A DNA stretch of 64,000 nucleotides from BCD1 sp965230565 (GTDB taxonomy: Bacteria > Bacteroidota > Bacteroidia > Chitinophagales > Saprospiraceae): contig CBDDLH010000016.1 of NCBI GenBank assembly GCA_965230565.1, positions 372,001 to 436,000 of the forward strand. The letters run 5' to 3'. Positions 52,650 through 62,563 of the stretch are shown here, piece after piece. The position numbers were made by a program, and so were the translations under genes. The first letter of the stretch is position 1. Every line of letters starts with the position of its first letter. The notes below the pieces were generated by a model. The model worked only from the letters and a program-made list of their open reading frames with translations. It made no database searches and was not told where the DNA came from.

Positions 52650-55475
52650 ATGAAGTATTTTCCACACGTTCCAATTTTCAGCATTCTGCTGATTATGTTG
52701 TTTCCGTTTATCCTTTCGGCCCAGATAACGATTGAAGGAGTTATCATGGATGAAGATCTCGGAGAACCTTTGATTAATGCCTCCGTGCTGGTAAAAGGTA
52801 CTACAGATGGAACTATTGCCGACTTTGATGGTAATTTCCTAATCAAAACCGAAGAATCGCTTCCGCTCACGCTCATAGTTTCCTTCATCGGATATACTAC
52901 CAAAGAGGTTGAAGTTACCTCCGCGGACAAAAAATTGAAAATCAACCTGGGCTCAGATGCCGTTACTATTGCCGCCGTTGAAATTAAAGGAAGAAGAATA
53001 TCGGAAAAACAACAGCAAGCCGCACTTACCGTCGAGACTTTGGATGGGATTGGCATCAAGGAAACGCCTTCAGCTAACTTCTATGACGGGCTTGGCTCTC
53101 TTAAAGATGTAGATCTGACAGCGGCCAGCCTTGGATTCAAAATCATCAATACACGGGGATTTAACAGTACCAGCCCGGTTAGGTCCCTTCAAATAATTGA
53201 TGGAGTAGACAATCAATCTCCCGGTTTAAACTTCTCTCTAGGAAATTTCCTGGGATCATCAGAGTTAGATGTCAACCGTGTAAATCTTGTTATCGGAGCA
53301 AGTTCTGCTTTTTACGGGCCCAATGCCTTTAACGGAGTTATTTCGATGGAAACAAAAAACCCCTTTGTCCATAAAGGCTTTTCAGCTATGGCCAAAGGGG
53401 GTGAAAGGAATCTTTTTGAAGGAGGATTCAGATACGCAGACGCGATCCGCAATAAAGATGGAAATGCATATTTGGCCTTTAAGCTGAATTTCTTTTACTT
53501 CTCTGCCGATGATTGGGTAGCGGACAATTATGATCCGGTTTTTGATACAGATACTGACCGAAGTAATCCGGGAGGTTATGATGCTGTCAATATTTATGGG
53601 GATGAATTCGCCGGAGCTAACGATTACTCCCAGGTATTGGCATCACCCGGTTTAGGGATCATTCACCGTAAAGGTTACAAAGAATCTGATTTGGTTGAAT
53701 ACGATTCCCACAACATGAAGATCGGAGGAGCGCTTCACTTCAGATTACAACCACAAAAGGAATTTGAATCTCCTGAATTAATAATGGCCAGTAATTTCAG
53801 TACCGGAACCACTGTTTACCAGGGAGACAACCGATTCAGTTTGAAAAACATACGTTTTTACCAGCACAGACTTGAACTGAATAAACGTGACAAGTATTTC
53901 CTTCGTCTATATGCAACCCATGAAGATGCGGGAGATTCGTATGACCCTTACTTCACCGCCCTTTTATTGCAAAGTAAAGCCAAAAAGGACCAGTTCTGGA
54001 GAGCATCCTACAAAAATTACTGGGACATCAATGTAACACCAAAGATCAAAGCCACAGAAGGGTATCCAAATCCACTGGACTACCTGGGAATGCCTGAAGA
54101 GTTTAATGCAGCTATTTCAGCCTTCCTGGGTTCTGAGTCAATGCAGGATTCTCTGTTCATCTGGCATGCCCAGGCTCAGGCCAAGGCCAACCAGGAGGAT
54201 CCCTTAAACAATGCTGAAGCTTTTTATGAGCCCGGAACCCCGGAATTTGAATCAAAATTCAATGAAATAACCAATAAGATATCTTTTGCCGAAGGAGGAA
54301 CCAAGTTTTATGATAAATCTGCTTTGGTTCATGCTCATGGAGAATACCGATTCAATAACATTGTTGAAGGAGATGCGGTTTCTGATCTTGATTTCATAGT
54401 TGGAGCTAATTATCGGATGTATTTGCCAGATTCAAGAGGTTCTCTTCTCCTGGACACATTTGGGCGAGACATAAACACTTACGAATTCGGTATTTATGGC
54501 GGTAGCACCATTACCATACAGGAAAAACTAAAAATAAATGCTTCCCTCAGAGCAGATAAAAATCAAAACTTTGATCTGTTAATGTCTCCGGCAGCCTCTC
54601 TTGTTTTTACGCCTAGACAGGATCATACCCTTAGGCTTTCCTTCTCTTCTGCTATCAGGAACCCGACGCTGAATGATCAATATCTTTTCTACAATGTTGG
54701 CAGGGCCATCCTGATCGGAAATCTTGATGGTTTTAAAAATCTCATTACGGTGGAATCCCTTGTGGATTACCTGAATACCAATGATTCGGACAGGCTCGTC
54801 TATTTCGATGTAGACCCCATCAGGCCAGAGAAGGTGAAAACCTTTGAAGCCGGCTACCGGACTACCCTATTCAATCAGATATATGCCGACGCCACATATT
54901 ATTTTAGTTTTTACCAGGATTTTATTGGATACAATCTGGGAGTAGATGCAAATTTTGACCAATTGACAGGATTGCCTACTTCCGTCCAGGCTTACAGGGT
55001 AGCCGCCAATGCAGTGGACAGGGTTACCACACAAGGTTTCTCTTTAGGTCTTAATTTCTATTTCTGGAATAACTACGTGTTGAATGGAAATTATTCCTGG
55101 AACAAGCTGAATACGGTAACAGATGATCCGATCATCCCTGCATTCAACACTCCTGAGCATAAGTACAATGTGGGATTATCCGGTAGGGATATCAATTTTG
55201 CCATCGGAGGATTGAGGGTAAAAAACTTTGGATTTAATATCAATTATAAATGGATTGATCGGTTTATTTTTGAAGGATCTCCACAGTTTACAGGAAGGAT
55301 TCCTTCATACTCCTTGTTGGATGCACAGGTGAATGTTTATTCCAAAAAGCTCAATAGCACCTTCAAACTTGGTGCTTCAAACATCCTTAACGTTCAAACA
55401 TTTCAGGCATATGGTGGCCCGAGGATAGGTCGTCTGGCTTATCTATCAATACTTTACGAATTTAAAAAACAATAA
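52650..55475 (+). CDS. TonB-dependent outer-membrane receptor (not SusC type)
   Basis: 941 residues. Signal peptide ends LSAQ. A carboxypeptidase-regulatory-like domain (about 26-105, with LINASVLVKGTTDG and DFDGNFLIK) precedes the plug (about 120-240, with RGFNSTSPVRSLQIIDGVDN and GASSAFYGPNAFNGVISMETK). The barrel follows, ending ILYEFKKQ. No SusD follows. Instead an esterase-like T9SS protein gene starts 34 bp downstream. The substrate is unknown. Pairing with a secreted protein suggests uptake of a product or carrier bound by that protein (inference). Confidence 0.92.
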   Translation: MKYFPHVPIFSILLIMLFPFILSAQITIEGVIMDEDLGEPLINASVLVKGTTDGTIADFDGNFLIKTEESLPLTLIVSFIGYTTKEVEVTSADKKLKINLGSDAVTIAAVEIKGRRISEKQQQAALTVETLDGIGIKETPSANFYDGLGSLKDVDLTAASLGFKIINTRGFNSTSPVRSLQIIDGVDNQSPGLNFSLGNFLGSSELDVNRVNLVIGASSAFYGPNAFNGVISMETKNPFVHKGFSAMAKGGERNLFEGGFRYADAIRNKDGNAYLAFKLNFFYFSADDWVADNYDPVFDTDTDRSNPGGYDAVNIYGDEFAGANDYSQVLASPGLGIIHRKGYKESDLVEYDSHNMKIGGALHFRLQPQKEFESPELIMASNFSTGTTVYQGDNRFSLKNIRFYQHRLELNKRDKYFLRLYATHEDAGDSYDPYFTALLLQSKAKKDQFWRASYKNYWDINVTPKIKATEGYPNPLDYLGMPEEFNAAISAFLGSESMQDSLFIWHAQAQAKANQEDPLNNAEAFYEPGTPEFESKFNEITNKISFAEGGTKFYDKSALVHAHGEYRFNNIVEGDAVSDLDFIVGANYRMYLPDSRGSLLLDTFGRDINTYEFGIYGGSTITIQEKLKINASLRADKNQNFDLLMSPAASLVFTPRQDHTLRLSFSSAIRNPTLNDQYLFYNVGRAILIGNLDGFKNLITVESLVDYLNTNDSDRLVYFDVDPIRPEKVKTFEAGYRTTLFNQIYADATYYFSFYQDFIGYNLGVDANFDQLTGLPTSVQAYRVAANAVDRVTTQGFSLGLNFYFWNNYVLNGNYSWNKLNTVTDDPIIPAFNTPEHKYNVGLSGRDINFAIGGLRVKNFGFNINYKWIDRFIFEGSPQFTGRIPSYSLLDAQVNVYSKKLNSTFKLGASNILNVQTFQAYGGPRIGRLAYLSILYEFKKQ

Positions 55476-55509
55476 TTAAATAACAACCTTATCTATCTTA
55501 TCAAAAACG

Positions 55510-57099
55510 ATGTTTATGAAAAAATTCAACAATCTATTAATTTTTCTTTTTGCCCTGGCATTCATCAATCTGAATGCTCAGGACACACGTTACATTGACC
55601 CGATCTTCGATGAAGTTTCTTTAGAAGCTAACGTGATCTATGGAGCAAATATATCCATCCTGACCGGGGCACCAGAGTCTCAGAACTTACTGATGGATGT
55701 CTACACACCGGTTGGTGATGATGAAACAGCTCGCCCTGCATTTGTCGTATTACACACAGGAAGTTTTCTTCCTCAATATTTCAACGGACAAGTCACTGGT
55801 TCGAGATCCGATTCTGCGGTTGTCAACACTTGCATCAGACTGGCCCAAAGAGGTTATGTAGCCATTGCTGCTACTTATCGCCAGGGATGGTTGCCACTTG
55901 CGGAGGATCAAAATGTGCGAACAAGTACCTTGCTTCAGGCTGCCTACAGAGGTATCCAGGATACCTATTCCTGTATCCGTTTCCTGCGTAAATCCGTAGC
56001 AGAAAGCGAAAATCCTTATGGTATCGATCCTGATAAGATCGGAGCATTGGGCTTGGGTACAGGAGGATACCTTTCATATGGTGTAGGATACCTGGATTCT
56101 TACGATGAAGTTGTATTGGATAAATTCATTGATACAGAAACATTACTACCTTATGTAGTTCAGGAATTACATGGCGATCCATTTGCATTAATCGAAACAC
56201 CTCTTTGTGTACCTAATAGTGTTGGATATGATTCGGATGTTTCATTTATTGTAAACCTCGGAGGAGCACTTGGTGATCTTTCCTGGATAGACGGAACAGA
56301 TGATGAGCCTGAATCTGTTGGTTTCCACGTTGTTACCGATCCATTTGCACCCTATAATGAAGGACCCGTTATCGTTCCAACCACAGGGGAGTTTGTAGTA
56401 AATGTTCCCGGTACCAGAGCTGCTATTAATGCGGCAAATGAACTGGGTAATAATGATGAATTAGCGCCTGTTAATGACCTGGACAACGCACTAAACCAAA
56501 CGGTGAACTTTTATAAAAATGTAGAGATTGACCTTTCTGGTTTAGGACAAGGTTCTTTTAATATTGGTGTAGACAATGTTTATCCATTCGTAATGCCAGG
56601 TCTGCAAGGAAGTCCTTGGGACTGGTGGGACAAACCAACGCTTGATGTGCTCATTCCTCAGATCAATATATTATTTGGGACAGACTTTAGTTCTGACACC
56701 CTTCATAACAATGGATTGATCACAAGCCCTAATATGGGACCTGACCAGGGTAATGCATATCTGGATACAGTATTTATGTATATGTTGCCACGTGCTTGTA
56801 ATGCTTTTGAGCTTGGTGAATGTATGACTGTAAATGTAAACAACCCAATCGATGAGCAATTGGTAGGTTTTGAGGCAATGCCTGTTCCGGCTGATGATTA
56901 CATTACCTTGAACAGCAAGGAAGAATCGCCGATGCAGAATGTTTACTTCTTTGATGTAAATGGTAAAGCTATCCGTTCTTATACCAAGGTTAATAATAGT
57001 CAATTGACTATCCAACGGGAAAATCTGCCGCCTGGCATTTACTTTGTCAAAGTGAAGTTTAAGGAAGGCTGGTTATCAAAACAGGTTATTTTTAAGTAA
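55510..57099 (+). CDS. Secreted alpha/beta-hydrolase-like protein without nucleophile Ser, T9SS tail
   Basis: 529 residues. ATG at 55510 and a second at 55516 (MKKFNN) are both possible. The signal peptide ends NAQ. The alpha/beta-hydrolase fold is seen in LLMDVYTPVGD, ARPAFVVLHTG and RGYVAIAATYRQGW. The nucleophile elbow expected as GxSxG reads GLGTGGYLSY, with Gly183 where the Ser should be, so classical esterase activity is unlikely. The C terminus is a T9SS sorting domain (MPVPADDYITL to the end) and contains several Cys. It is co-transcribed with the TonB-dependent receptor upstream. It may be a binding protein derived from an esterase. Confidence 0.82.
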   Translation: MFMKKFNNLLIFLFALAFINLNAQDTRYIDPIFDEVSLEANVIYGANISILTGAPESQNLLMDVYTPVGDDETARPAFVVLHTGSFLPQYFNGQVTGSRSDSAVVNTCIRLAQRGYVAIAATYRQGWLPLAEDQNVRTSTLLQAAYRGIQDTYSCIRFLRKSVAESENPYGIDPDKIGALGLGTGGYLSYGVGYLDSYDEVVLDKFIDTETLLPYVVQELHGDPFALIETPLCVPNSVGYDSDVSFIVNLGGALGDLSWIDGTDDEPESVGFHVVTDPFAPYNEGPVIVPTTGEFVVNVPGTRAAINAANELGNNDELAPVNDLDNALNQTVNFYKNVEIDLSGLGQGSFNIGVDNVYPFVMPGLQGSPWDWWDKPTLDVLIPQINILFGTDFSSDTLHNNGLITSPNMGPDQGNAYLDTVFMYMLPRACNAFELGECMTVNVNNPIDEQLVGFEAMPVPADDYITLNSKEESPMQNVYFFDVNGKAIRSYTKVNNSQLTIQRENLPPGIYFVKVKFKEGWLSKQVIFK

Positions 57100-57105
57100 C
57101 CGTAG

Positions 57106-57168
57106 AACAGGTTTTAACCTGTTAACTCACAAGGCCCGGTTGTCTATACAATCGGGCCTTGTTTTTTT
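57106..57168. terminator. Two hairpins, the second a strong bidirectional terminator
   Basis: AACAGGTT/AACCTGTT (57106-57123) is a perfect small hairpin just after the stop. CAAGGCCCGGTTG (57130-57142) and CAATCGGGCCTTG (57149-57161) form a 13-bp stem with one G-T position, followed by TTTTTTT. It lies between convergent genes. Confidence 0.9.
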
Positions 57169-57183
57169 AAGTTCTTTAATCGA

Positions 57184-59130
57184 TTATTCCTGCGGATCAG
57201 AACTCACATTCGCATCACCAATTTTTATACCAATGAAATTCACATTGGTAAAATCTCCGGTCAACATCAGGGTTCCACTTTGCGGAAACGGCGGATCAAA
57301 TGGATTGTTCGGATCCGGGAATGTATATCCGGCGGGAACAAATCGCCATGAGGGTGCTCCCCCATCGCCAAATCCTTCCTGAATAGCCAGTATCCGTTTT
57401 TGAACCCTGATAATATCCGCTGTAGAAACAGAATTGGAGAGGTTCGCATCCCCACTGATAATCTTATATGGTGAATCGAAATATTCGACACCTAAAATGT
57501 GTTTCCTGATTTTGATCAAATCTGCTGTGGTCACTCCATTGACATAGTTGGTATCTTTCACAACTGCAATGGTATATTCCTCCATCCCTGGCATTTCGAC
57601 CGCTTCAAAAAATCCATTTTCATCCGTAGGGAATTGTAAAAGCCCATAAGTAGGGTTGTCAATATAAACTATTGCATTTCCAACACCCAATCCGTTTTGA
57701 TTGGTAATATGACCACTGATTGTATACAATTCTCCCCCCGGTTGTTCCATTCCATGAATCGAATCTGCTTCCACTTCAACAGGTTCCAACCATTCCTTGA
57801 GGCGTGTTTCAGGGCTTTGGCCGTTATTCCAGGCATAGGTAAAGTGACCAAAATATCCAATGGATACGGTATCAGGATGACAAGTTGCCAGCCCTCCGTT
57901 CAATTGACCAACGATCAGCCCTTCCTGATCAATTAATCCGGCACCAGAAGACCCAACTTCAAAGGTTGAACCCTGTGAAAATAATACTCGGTAATGGTAA
58001 TAAGGAGGCGTCAATACGCCATTATCCCACTGGATCGCATTTGGTTCAATACCTGCAGAAATATTGGACCAGGAAACCTTTTTGATGTCTCCAACAGGAT
58101 GATGAAATACTGTGGAACTCGTAGGGGCGAATTGCGAAACGTGCCATCCTATGAAATACAGGTTATAATTAGCCGGGATATCCGGTATCAATTCCAGTAA
58201 GGTAAAATCACTTTGCTGCCTGCCAGCCACTAATTCTGCCCCCAAAACAGACTTGGGCTGTGGCTCCTCAACAGGGTTGGAACAATCCTCGCTTTCGTAA
58301 TCAAAATCAAACCGATACATATCCCACAAGGGAGTATATCCATCCTGGCAATGATAAGCGGTTAATATATAAGGAGTTGCATCGCGATTACTGTTGTTCA
58401 TCAGGTTGCCGGTACAATAACCAATTCCTTCTTCAACCACAACATAAATCCTGCAGATACCTCTTTGTTGATCACGGAATCCATCCCCCTGGGAGCAATT
58501 GGCGTTTTCATGGCAGTCCCATGAAGCTCCGAATCCGAATTCCTGGTTGGTAACTGTTTTTTCCATCCCGTAGTTTTGGGCATGATAAACGTGATCAACC
58601 CGAAATAGGTGAAAATTTCCAAGCCCTTTGGATGAAGCAGGTTCAAAATATTCAACGATGGCTTCATCTCCATTGATCATACCCGTCCAGAACCTCCGTG
58701 TATTTCTATTATTTCGCCAGGTGTAAGCGCCTCTTTTTTGAGACCTATCCGGGCTATACATGAATAATTGTGCTCCCTGGGGCAAGAAAAAGTCATCATA
58801 AAAAACTGCAACAGCTAAAGCACCCGGGCTTTTTAGATGAATACGCCAAATTCTATCGCCATTGGGTAGTTCTGTCCATTGTCCGGAAGTTTCCGGATCA
58901 AAATTCACCTGGATGGGTACTGAAAAACGGGTTCCAGGGCCTTCTGCATCTTCTCTGGCAACCTTTTGCCAGTCTGGGGAAGGCAACATGACCGGAGACG
59001 GATTGCTTGCCATAAAAGGCTTTACAGCAGGATCCAGACTCACTGGATTACCTCCGGCTGTAATTTGGGCTTGAAGAGAGAAAATGCAGGAAAAAAGAAA
59101 AATAACGGTGAGAAAAGTAGTTTTTTGCAT
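57184..59130 (-). CDS. Secreted trypsin-fold (lysyl-endopeptidase-like) serine protease with dockerin
   Basis: 648 residues from the ATG at 59130 (MQKTTFLTVIFLFSC), which opens a clear signal peptide. The frame extends upstream to 59175 but that part is not signal-like. After a propeptide-like N-terminal region (25-200), the S1 protease domain has His260 in LTAYHC, Asp308 in QSDFTLLEL and Ser395 in GSSGAG, with paired Cys. A carboxypeptidase-regulatory-like module (about 468-525) and two dockerin-like repeats, VTTADLIKIRKHILG and VSTADIIRVQKRILA, follow. It ends FIGIKIGDANVSS without a recognisable T9SS sorting domain. Lys or Arg specificity is inferred. Confidence 0.88.
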   Translation of the reverse strand: MQKTTFLTVIFLFSCIFSLQAQITAGGNPVSLDPAVKPFMASNPSPVMLPSPDWQKVAREDAEGPGTRFSVPIQVNFDPETSGQWTELPNGDRIWRIHLKSPGALAVAVFYDDFFLPQGAQLFMYSPDRSQKRGAYTWRNNRNTRRFWTGMINGDEAIVEYFEPASSKGLGNFHLFRVDHVYHAQNYGMEKTVTNQEFGFGASWDCHENANCSQGDGFRDQQRGICRIYVVVEEGIGYCTGNLMNNSNRDATPYILTAYHCQDGYTPLWDMYRFDFDYESEDCSNPVEEPQPKSVLGAELVAGRQQSDFTLLELIPDIPANYNLYFIGWHVSQFAPTSSTVFHHPVGDIKKVSWSNISAGIEPNAIQWDNGVLTPPYYHYRVLFSQGSTFEVGSSGAGLIDQEGLIVGQLNGGLATCHPDTVSIGYFGHFTYAWNNGQSPETRLKEWLEPVEVEADSIHGMEQPGGELYTISGHITNQNGLGVGNAIVYIDNPTYGLLQFPTDENGFFEAVEMPGMEEYTIAVVKDTNYVNGVTTADLIKIRKHILGVEYFDSPYKIISGDANLSNSVSTADIIRVQKRILAIQEGFGDGGAPSWRFVPAGYTFPDPNNPFDPPFPQSGTLMLTGDFTNVNFIGIKIGDANVSSDPQE

Positions 59131-59259
59131 GGGATGAAACTTAATGTAAATGAAAAGGGAGTTCAGGGATTTCAAGTAGTAACTATAGCACTACATAAAA
59201 CTTCCCTCAACTCCCTAAATATAATCAATTTCCAGATTTTTTAAATAATATCTGAGTTT

Positions 59260-60903
59260 TTAAAGCCCAAGAACATCAGCTCCTTGTTCGAAAATAATGT
59301 CCACGGGAATGCTGGCTTCCTGGAGTCGGTCCAAATCTGCCTGTAGCTCTTCGCCTATGCCTCCCATTTCACCTACCAATTTGGCTACACCATCATAATC
59401 ACCATCTCCCTGAAGCGTGAGGATCTTTTTAGCAAGTGATTCCATAGCCTGTTCGAGCTTCTCGAAATTAACAGCATATGTTCCATCCTCGTTTCTTTCA
59501 AACGCTCCCTGTTCCTGGAAATAATTGAACCTGATCATATTTGCTCGTCCGTGAGCACTTGAACTTCCAAACCTCACGGAACGAAAGATCCCTGCCATAA
59601 AGGTCACATAAAAATCCTTCAGATCTGCATCCAGCTCACCTTTATCATGTAATTGTTTGATCATGAAAAGCCCCAGGATATCGGCCTTGCCTTCTTCCAG
59701 GGCTGAAGCATGTTCTTTCAATGCCTGACGTACCGTTCCACCTTTTTCCGTTATAACATTTTTGATTCCGAGGCCATGCGCCACTTCATGAAACATAGTA
59801 TTACTGAAAAAGGCATCAAAGGTGATATGCTGACGTTGATCTTCGGTGATTAACACCTCTGAAATAGGTACGAGGATCTTGTCAAATTTAGCTCTCATGG
59901 CATTTTTTAGCTGGAGGCGACGGGTTCCCTTTGCCAATTGTACTTCCTCGTCGTTTGGAAGATTGATGGCAATAGTTTTACTTCCCGCATTGCAATCACC
60001 TGCGTAAAAAACAACATCATAAGCATTTAGATCGGCATCTGTACCTGGTTTTTCCTGCTTATATTGATCTTCAACAGGCAATGCAGCCTGTAATTCGGGC
60101 AGGAATTCGGCATATTTTGCCAACCGCTCACTCCAAGCCATATCTTTGATTAACACATAACATTCATGTGCTGCTTTATAACCGAATAATTGATCTTCAT
60201 AAGTTTCGATTGGTCCGATGACTACATCAATCTCATTGTTTTTCATATCCATCCAGGCCATGTCACTTGGTTGGTAATCATCGTTTAGCAAGGCTTCCGC
60301 ACGAAGCATGAGATAGTTTTTAAACTCTCCATCTTCTGCAAGTTCCGCCGCTTCCTTTAAAAGAGCACTCGCAACCTCAATTTCTTCCCGGAACATTTCA
60401 TGGTATGCAATAGTTACGAGTTTCCCATTCTCGTCTCTTCTAAGGAAGGTATATAATCCATCTTTACCTGGCAAATCAGCTGCTTCAAATTCGTCTTTGG
60501 TCATGTCTGCCGGATAGTAATTGGCTCCTTTTGGCTTATCCCCAATACCTTCGACAAAGGAATTATTTCCATCCAAACGATCCCAGGGACCATAATTGAT
60601 CTTAATAAACGATTTTGTATCTTTATCCTCAATCTTTTCCAACAACTCATTTTTGTCTCCGTAAGCTTCATACCAGAACAATTCATCCATGATTTTTCCG
60701 GCTTCAATGAGCTTTTTAACCATAGCTTTCTGGTTGTCAGAGAGTTGGTCAATATCGGCGGTAAGCTTAAAACTTGTGTATTTATTTAAGTTTTGTTCCA
60801 TCGCCGAAACTTCGGTTTCAGCCTCTTCGTTAGTGTTGGTGGTTTCGTTGCAGGACCAGGCAAAAATGGCGAGGAACAACAACAATAAGTTTGTTTTTTT
60901 CAT
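59260..60903 (-). CDS. M49-like (dipeptidyl peptidase III family) zinc peptidase lipoprotein
   Basis: 547 residues. Lipoprotein signal with WSC (Cys18). The zinc site is HEVAHG (His372, Glu373, His376), with EEGKAD (about 403-408) giving the third ligand Glu. EEGKAD matches the EECRA(D/E) motif of M49. Most M49 enzymes have the longer HExxGH, and a five-residue HExxH form is known in a few members. It should be a periplasmic or surface exopeptidase removing dipeptides. It lies between two other exported peptidase genes on the same strand. Confidence 0.85.
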   Translation of the reverse strand: MKKTNLLLLFLAIFAWSCNETTNTNEEAETEVSAMEQNLNKYTSFKLTADIDQLSDNQKAMVKKLIEAGKIMDELFWYEAYGDKNELLEKIEDKDTKSFIKINYGPWDRLDGNNSFVEGIGDKPKGANYYPADMTKDEFEAADLPGKDGLYTFLRRDENGKLVTIAYHEMFREEIEVASALLKEAAELAEDGEFKNYLMLRAEALLNDDYQPSDMAWMDMKNNEIDVVIGPIETYEDQLFGYKAAHECYVLIKDMAWSERLAKYAEFLPELQAALPVEDQYKQEKPGTDADLNAYDVVFYAGDCNAGSKTIAINLPNDEEVQLAKGTRRLQLKNAMRAKFDKILVPISEVLITEDQRQHITFDAFFSNTMFHEVAHGLGIKNVITEKGGTVRQALKEHASALEEGKADILGLFMIKQLHDKGELDADLKDFYVTFMAGIFRSVRFGSSSAHGRANMIRFNYFQEQGAFERNEDGTYAVNFEKLEQAMESLAKKILTLQGDGDYDGVAKLVGEMGGIGEELQADLDRLQEASIPVDIIFEQGADVLGL

Positions 60904-60961
60904 CTATTTTATGTTTTTAACGCTTCAGACCTACCTGTTTTAGACATGCCTGAATTGATTA

Positions 60962-62209
60962 TTAAAATTCAATTTCAGCAGTCATTTCTTTTCCGTCCCG
61001 TAAAAAGGTAACCGTTGTTTTATCACCTTTCTTAAACTTACTTAAGGCATCCATATATCCGTAGATATCTTTGATATCATGATCACCTAATTTGATTACT
61101 ACGTCCTTTGCAATCAGACCGGCATTTGCTGCTGTTCGCCCATCCATAACACCATCAATTTTCAGGCCTTTTCCGTCGTAAACATAATCCGGCATTACTC
61201 CAAGAGTTACTTTATATTTAGGAGCTCTTGTACCAGCTTGTTCATCCTTGGTTTTGGTGAATTCAATTTTCCCTGAATCGTCCAGAGCTTCAATGATGGC
61301 CATGATATAATTGGAAACTTCAACGATCCCTTTGAAATTTACCGTGTGGGCATCATCACTTGGCTTATGGTAATCATCATGCTGACCGGTGAAAAAGTGA
61401 AGAACGGGAATGTCTTTCAGATAAAATGAGGTATGATCTGAAGGTCCGATTCCTGAGTCAGAAGTCTTAGCTTTTATACCGTGCAGACGGATATCTTCAA
61501 TAACTGGTTTCCATGCGGGAGATGTCCCGGCACCGTTGATAGCCAGCACCTTTTCATCTTTAAGTCTTCCGACCATATCCATGTTGAGCATATAATTGAC
61601 TTTTCCAAGATCAATTGTAGGGTCGTCTGCAAATGCCTTGGAACCAATCAATCCTAATTCTTCAGCTGAAAATCCAATGAAGAGATAGTTATTATTAGTC
61701 GCTTTGCCTGCTTTTAACCTTGCAGCAAGATTCAGCATAGAAGCTACACCGCTGGCATTATCATCAGCTCCGTTGTGGATTTCAGGCGCTCCTGTATGCC
61801 TTGATCCTCCTACTCCCATACCTAGGTGGTCATAATGGGCTCCTATTACAATAGTGTTTTCAGCGCCATTGTCCAGAAATGCTACAACATTTCGACCGTT
61901 TCTTGGTTCCGGATTATCTTTTGAATGCGGATCCGGATAGAAATTGAATTCAAACTCATGAAACCAGGTTTCGTCTGTGCCCATTGGCTCCAATCCCATT
62001 TGATCAAATCGGTGAGCAATATATTCAGCAGCCATGCGGGCTCCTTTTTTACCTGATTCTCTTCCGGCCAGAAAATCGGACGACAAATAAACCAAATCTG
62101 TTTTTACATCCTGTTTCAAAGCTTTACCATTTTGGGCGAGCGCCGGTATGGATAAAAATAGGATAAGGAATACGATCAAAACCTCATGAATGCGTGTTTT
62201 TGTAATCAT
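60962..62209 (-). CDS. Exported M28 aminopeptidase with PDZ domain
   Basis: 415 residues. Signal peptide ends ALAQ. The M28 domain (about 30-310) has the co-catalytic zinc ligands in GAHYDHLG, HNGADDNASGVA, FSAEELGLIGS, NMDMVGR and FFTGQHDDYHKPSDD. A C-terminal PDZ-like domain (about 330-415) follows, with DGRTAANAGLIAKDVVIKLGD. It releases N-terminal amino acids from peptides in the periplasm or outside. A -7-like TAAGTTTG is at 62300-62293. The M49-like gene starts 58 bp downstream. Confidence 0.92.
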   Translation of the reverse strand: MITKTRIHEVLIVFLILFLSIPALAQNGKALKQDVKTDLVYLSSDFLAGRESGKKGARMAAEYIAHRFDQMGLEPMGTDETWFHEFEFNFYPDPHSKDNPEPRNGRNVVAFLDNGAENTIVIGAHYDHLGMGVGGSRHTGAPEIHNGADDNASGVASMLNLAARLKAGKATNNNYLFIGFSAEELGLIGSKAFADDPTIDLGKVNYMLNMDMVGRLKDEKVLAINGAGTSPAWKPVIEDIRLHGIKAKTSDSGIGPSDHTSFYLKDIPVLHFFTGQHDDYHKPSDDAHTVNFKGIVEVSNYIMAIIEALDDSGKIEFTKTKDEQAGTRAPKYKVTLGVMPDYVYDGKGLKIDGVMDGRTAANAGLIAKDVVIKLGDHDIKDIYGYMDALSKFKKGDKTTVTFLRDGKEMTAEIEF

Positions 62210-62391
62210 AGTTTTTATAATTTTTTAATAAAACCTTTCAATAGAATTCAGTGAAAGGGTATTTGGTTTAATTTCAAATAAAATAATAGCTGCAAACTTA
62301 CGGAAACCCAAAGAAAAAAGATCCATACAAAAAGAAGGAGATCAAAGAAATTGTCAGATTACTGTAATAAAAGAGGTAGTTTATCTTCCCC

Positions 62392-62432
62392 AAACAAAAA
62401 ACGGCTGTAACCATGACAGTTACAGCCGTTTT
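62392..62432 (-). terminator. Rho-independent terminator between divergent genes
   Basis: AAAACGGCTGTAAC (62398-62411) and GTTACAGCCGTTTT (62419-62432) form a perfect 14-bp stem with a 7-base loop. On the minus strand it runs into TTTTTTGTTTG. There is no known gene upstream of it on the minus strand, so it implies a short minus-strand transcript from about 62.6 kb. Confidence 0.85.
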
Positions 62433-62482
62433 GGTAAAGAACACCTTTACGTTCCTTACAAACTCATGTTATTTCAAACTAA

Positions 62483-62563
62483 TCAGGGTGGCCCGGATTT
62501 ATGGGCATTGACTGATCGATTCTGAATACACGTGTTTTTCAGTTTGTTGATGTTCATGTTCAT
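62483..62563 (-). CDS. Possible 26-residue peptide gene or sRNA body
   Basis: On the minus strand ATG at 62563 opens MNMNINKLKNTCIQNRSVNA and ends at TGA 62485-62483, about 50 bp before the strong terminator. Upstream is a hairpin ACCCGT/ACGGGT (62574-62591) and a T8 tract. It could encode a short peptide, or the whole unit (about 62392-62620) could be a non-coding RNA. There is no homologue I can name. The rest of 62210-63004 is very AT-rich, with the promoter for the gene at 63005. Confidence 0.3.
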   Translation of the reverse strand: MNMNINKLKNTCIQNRSVNAHKSGPP

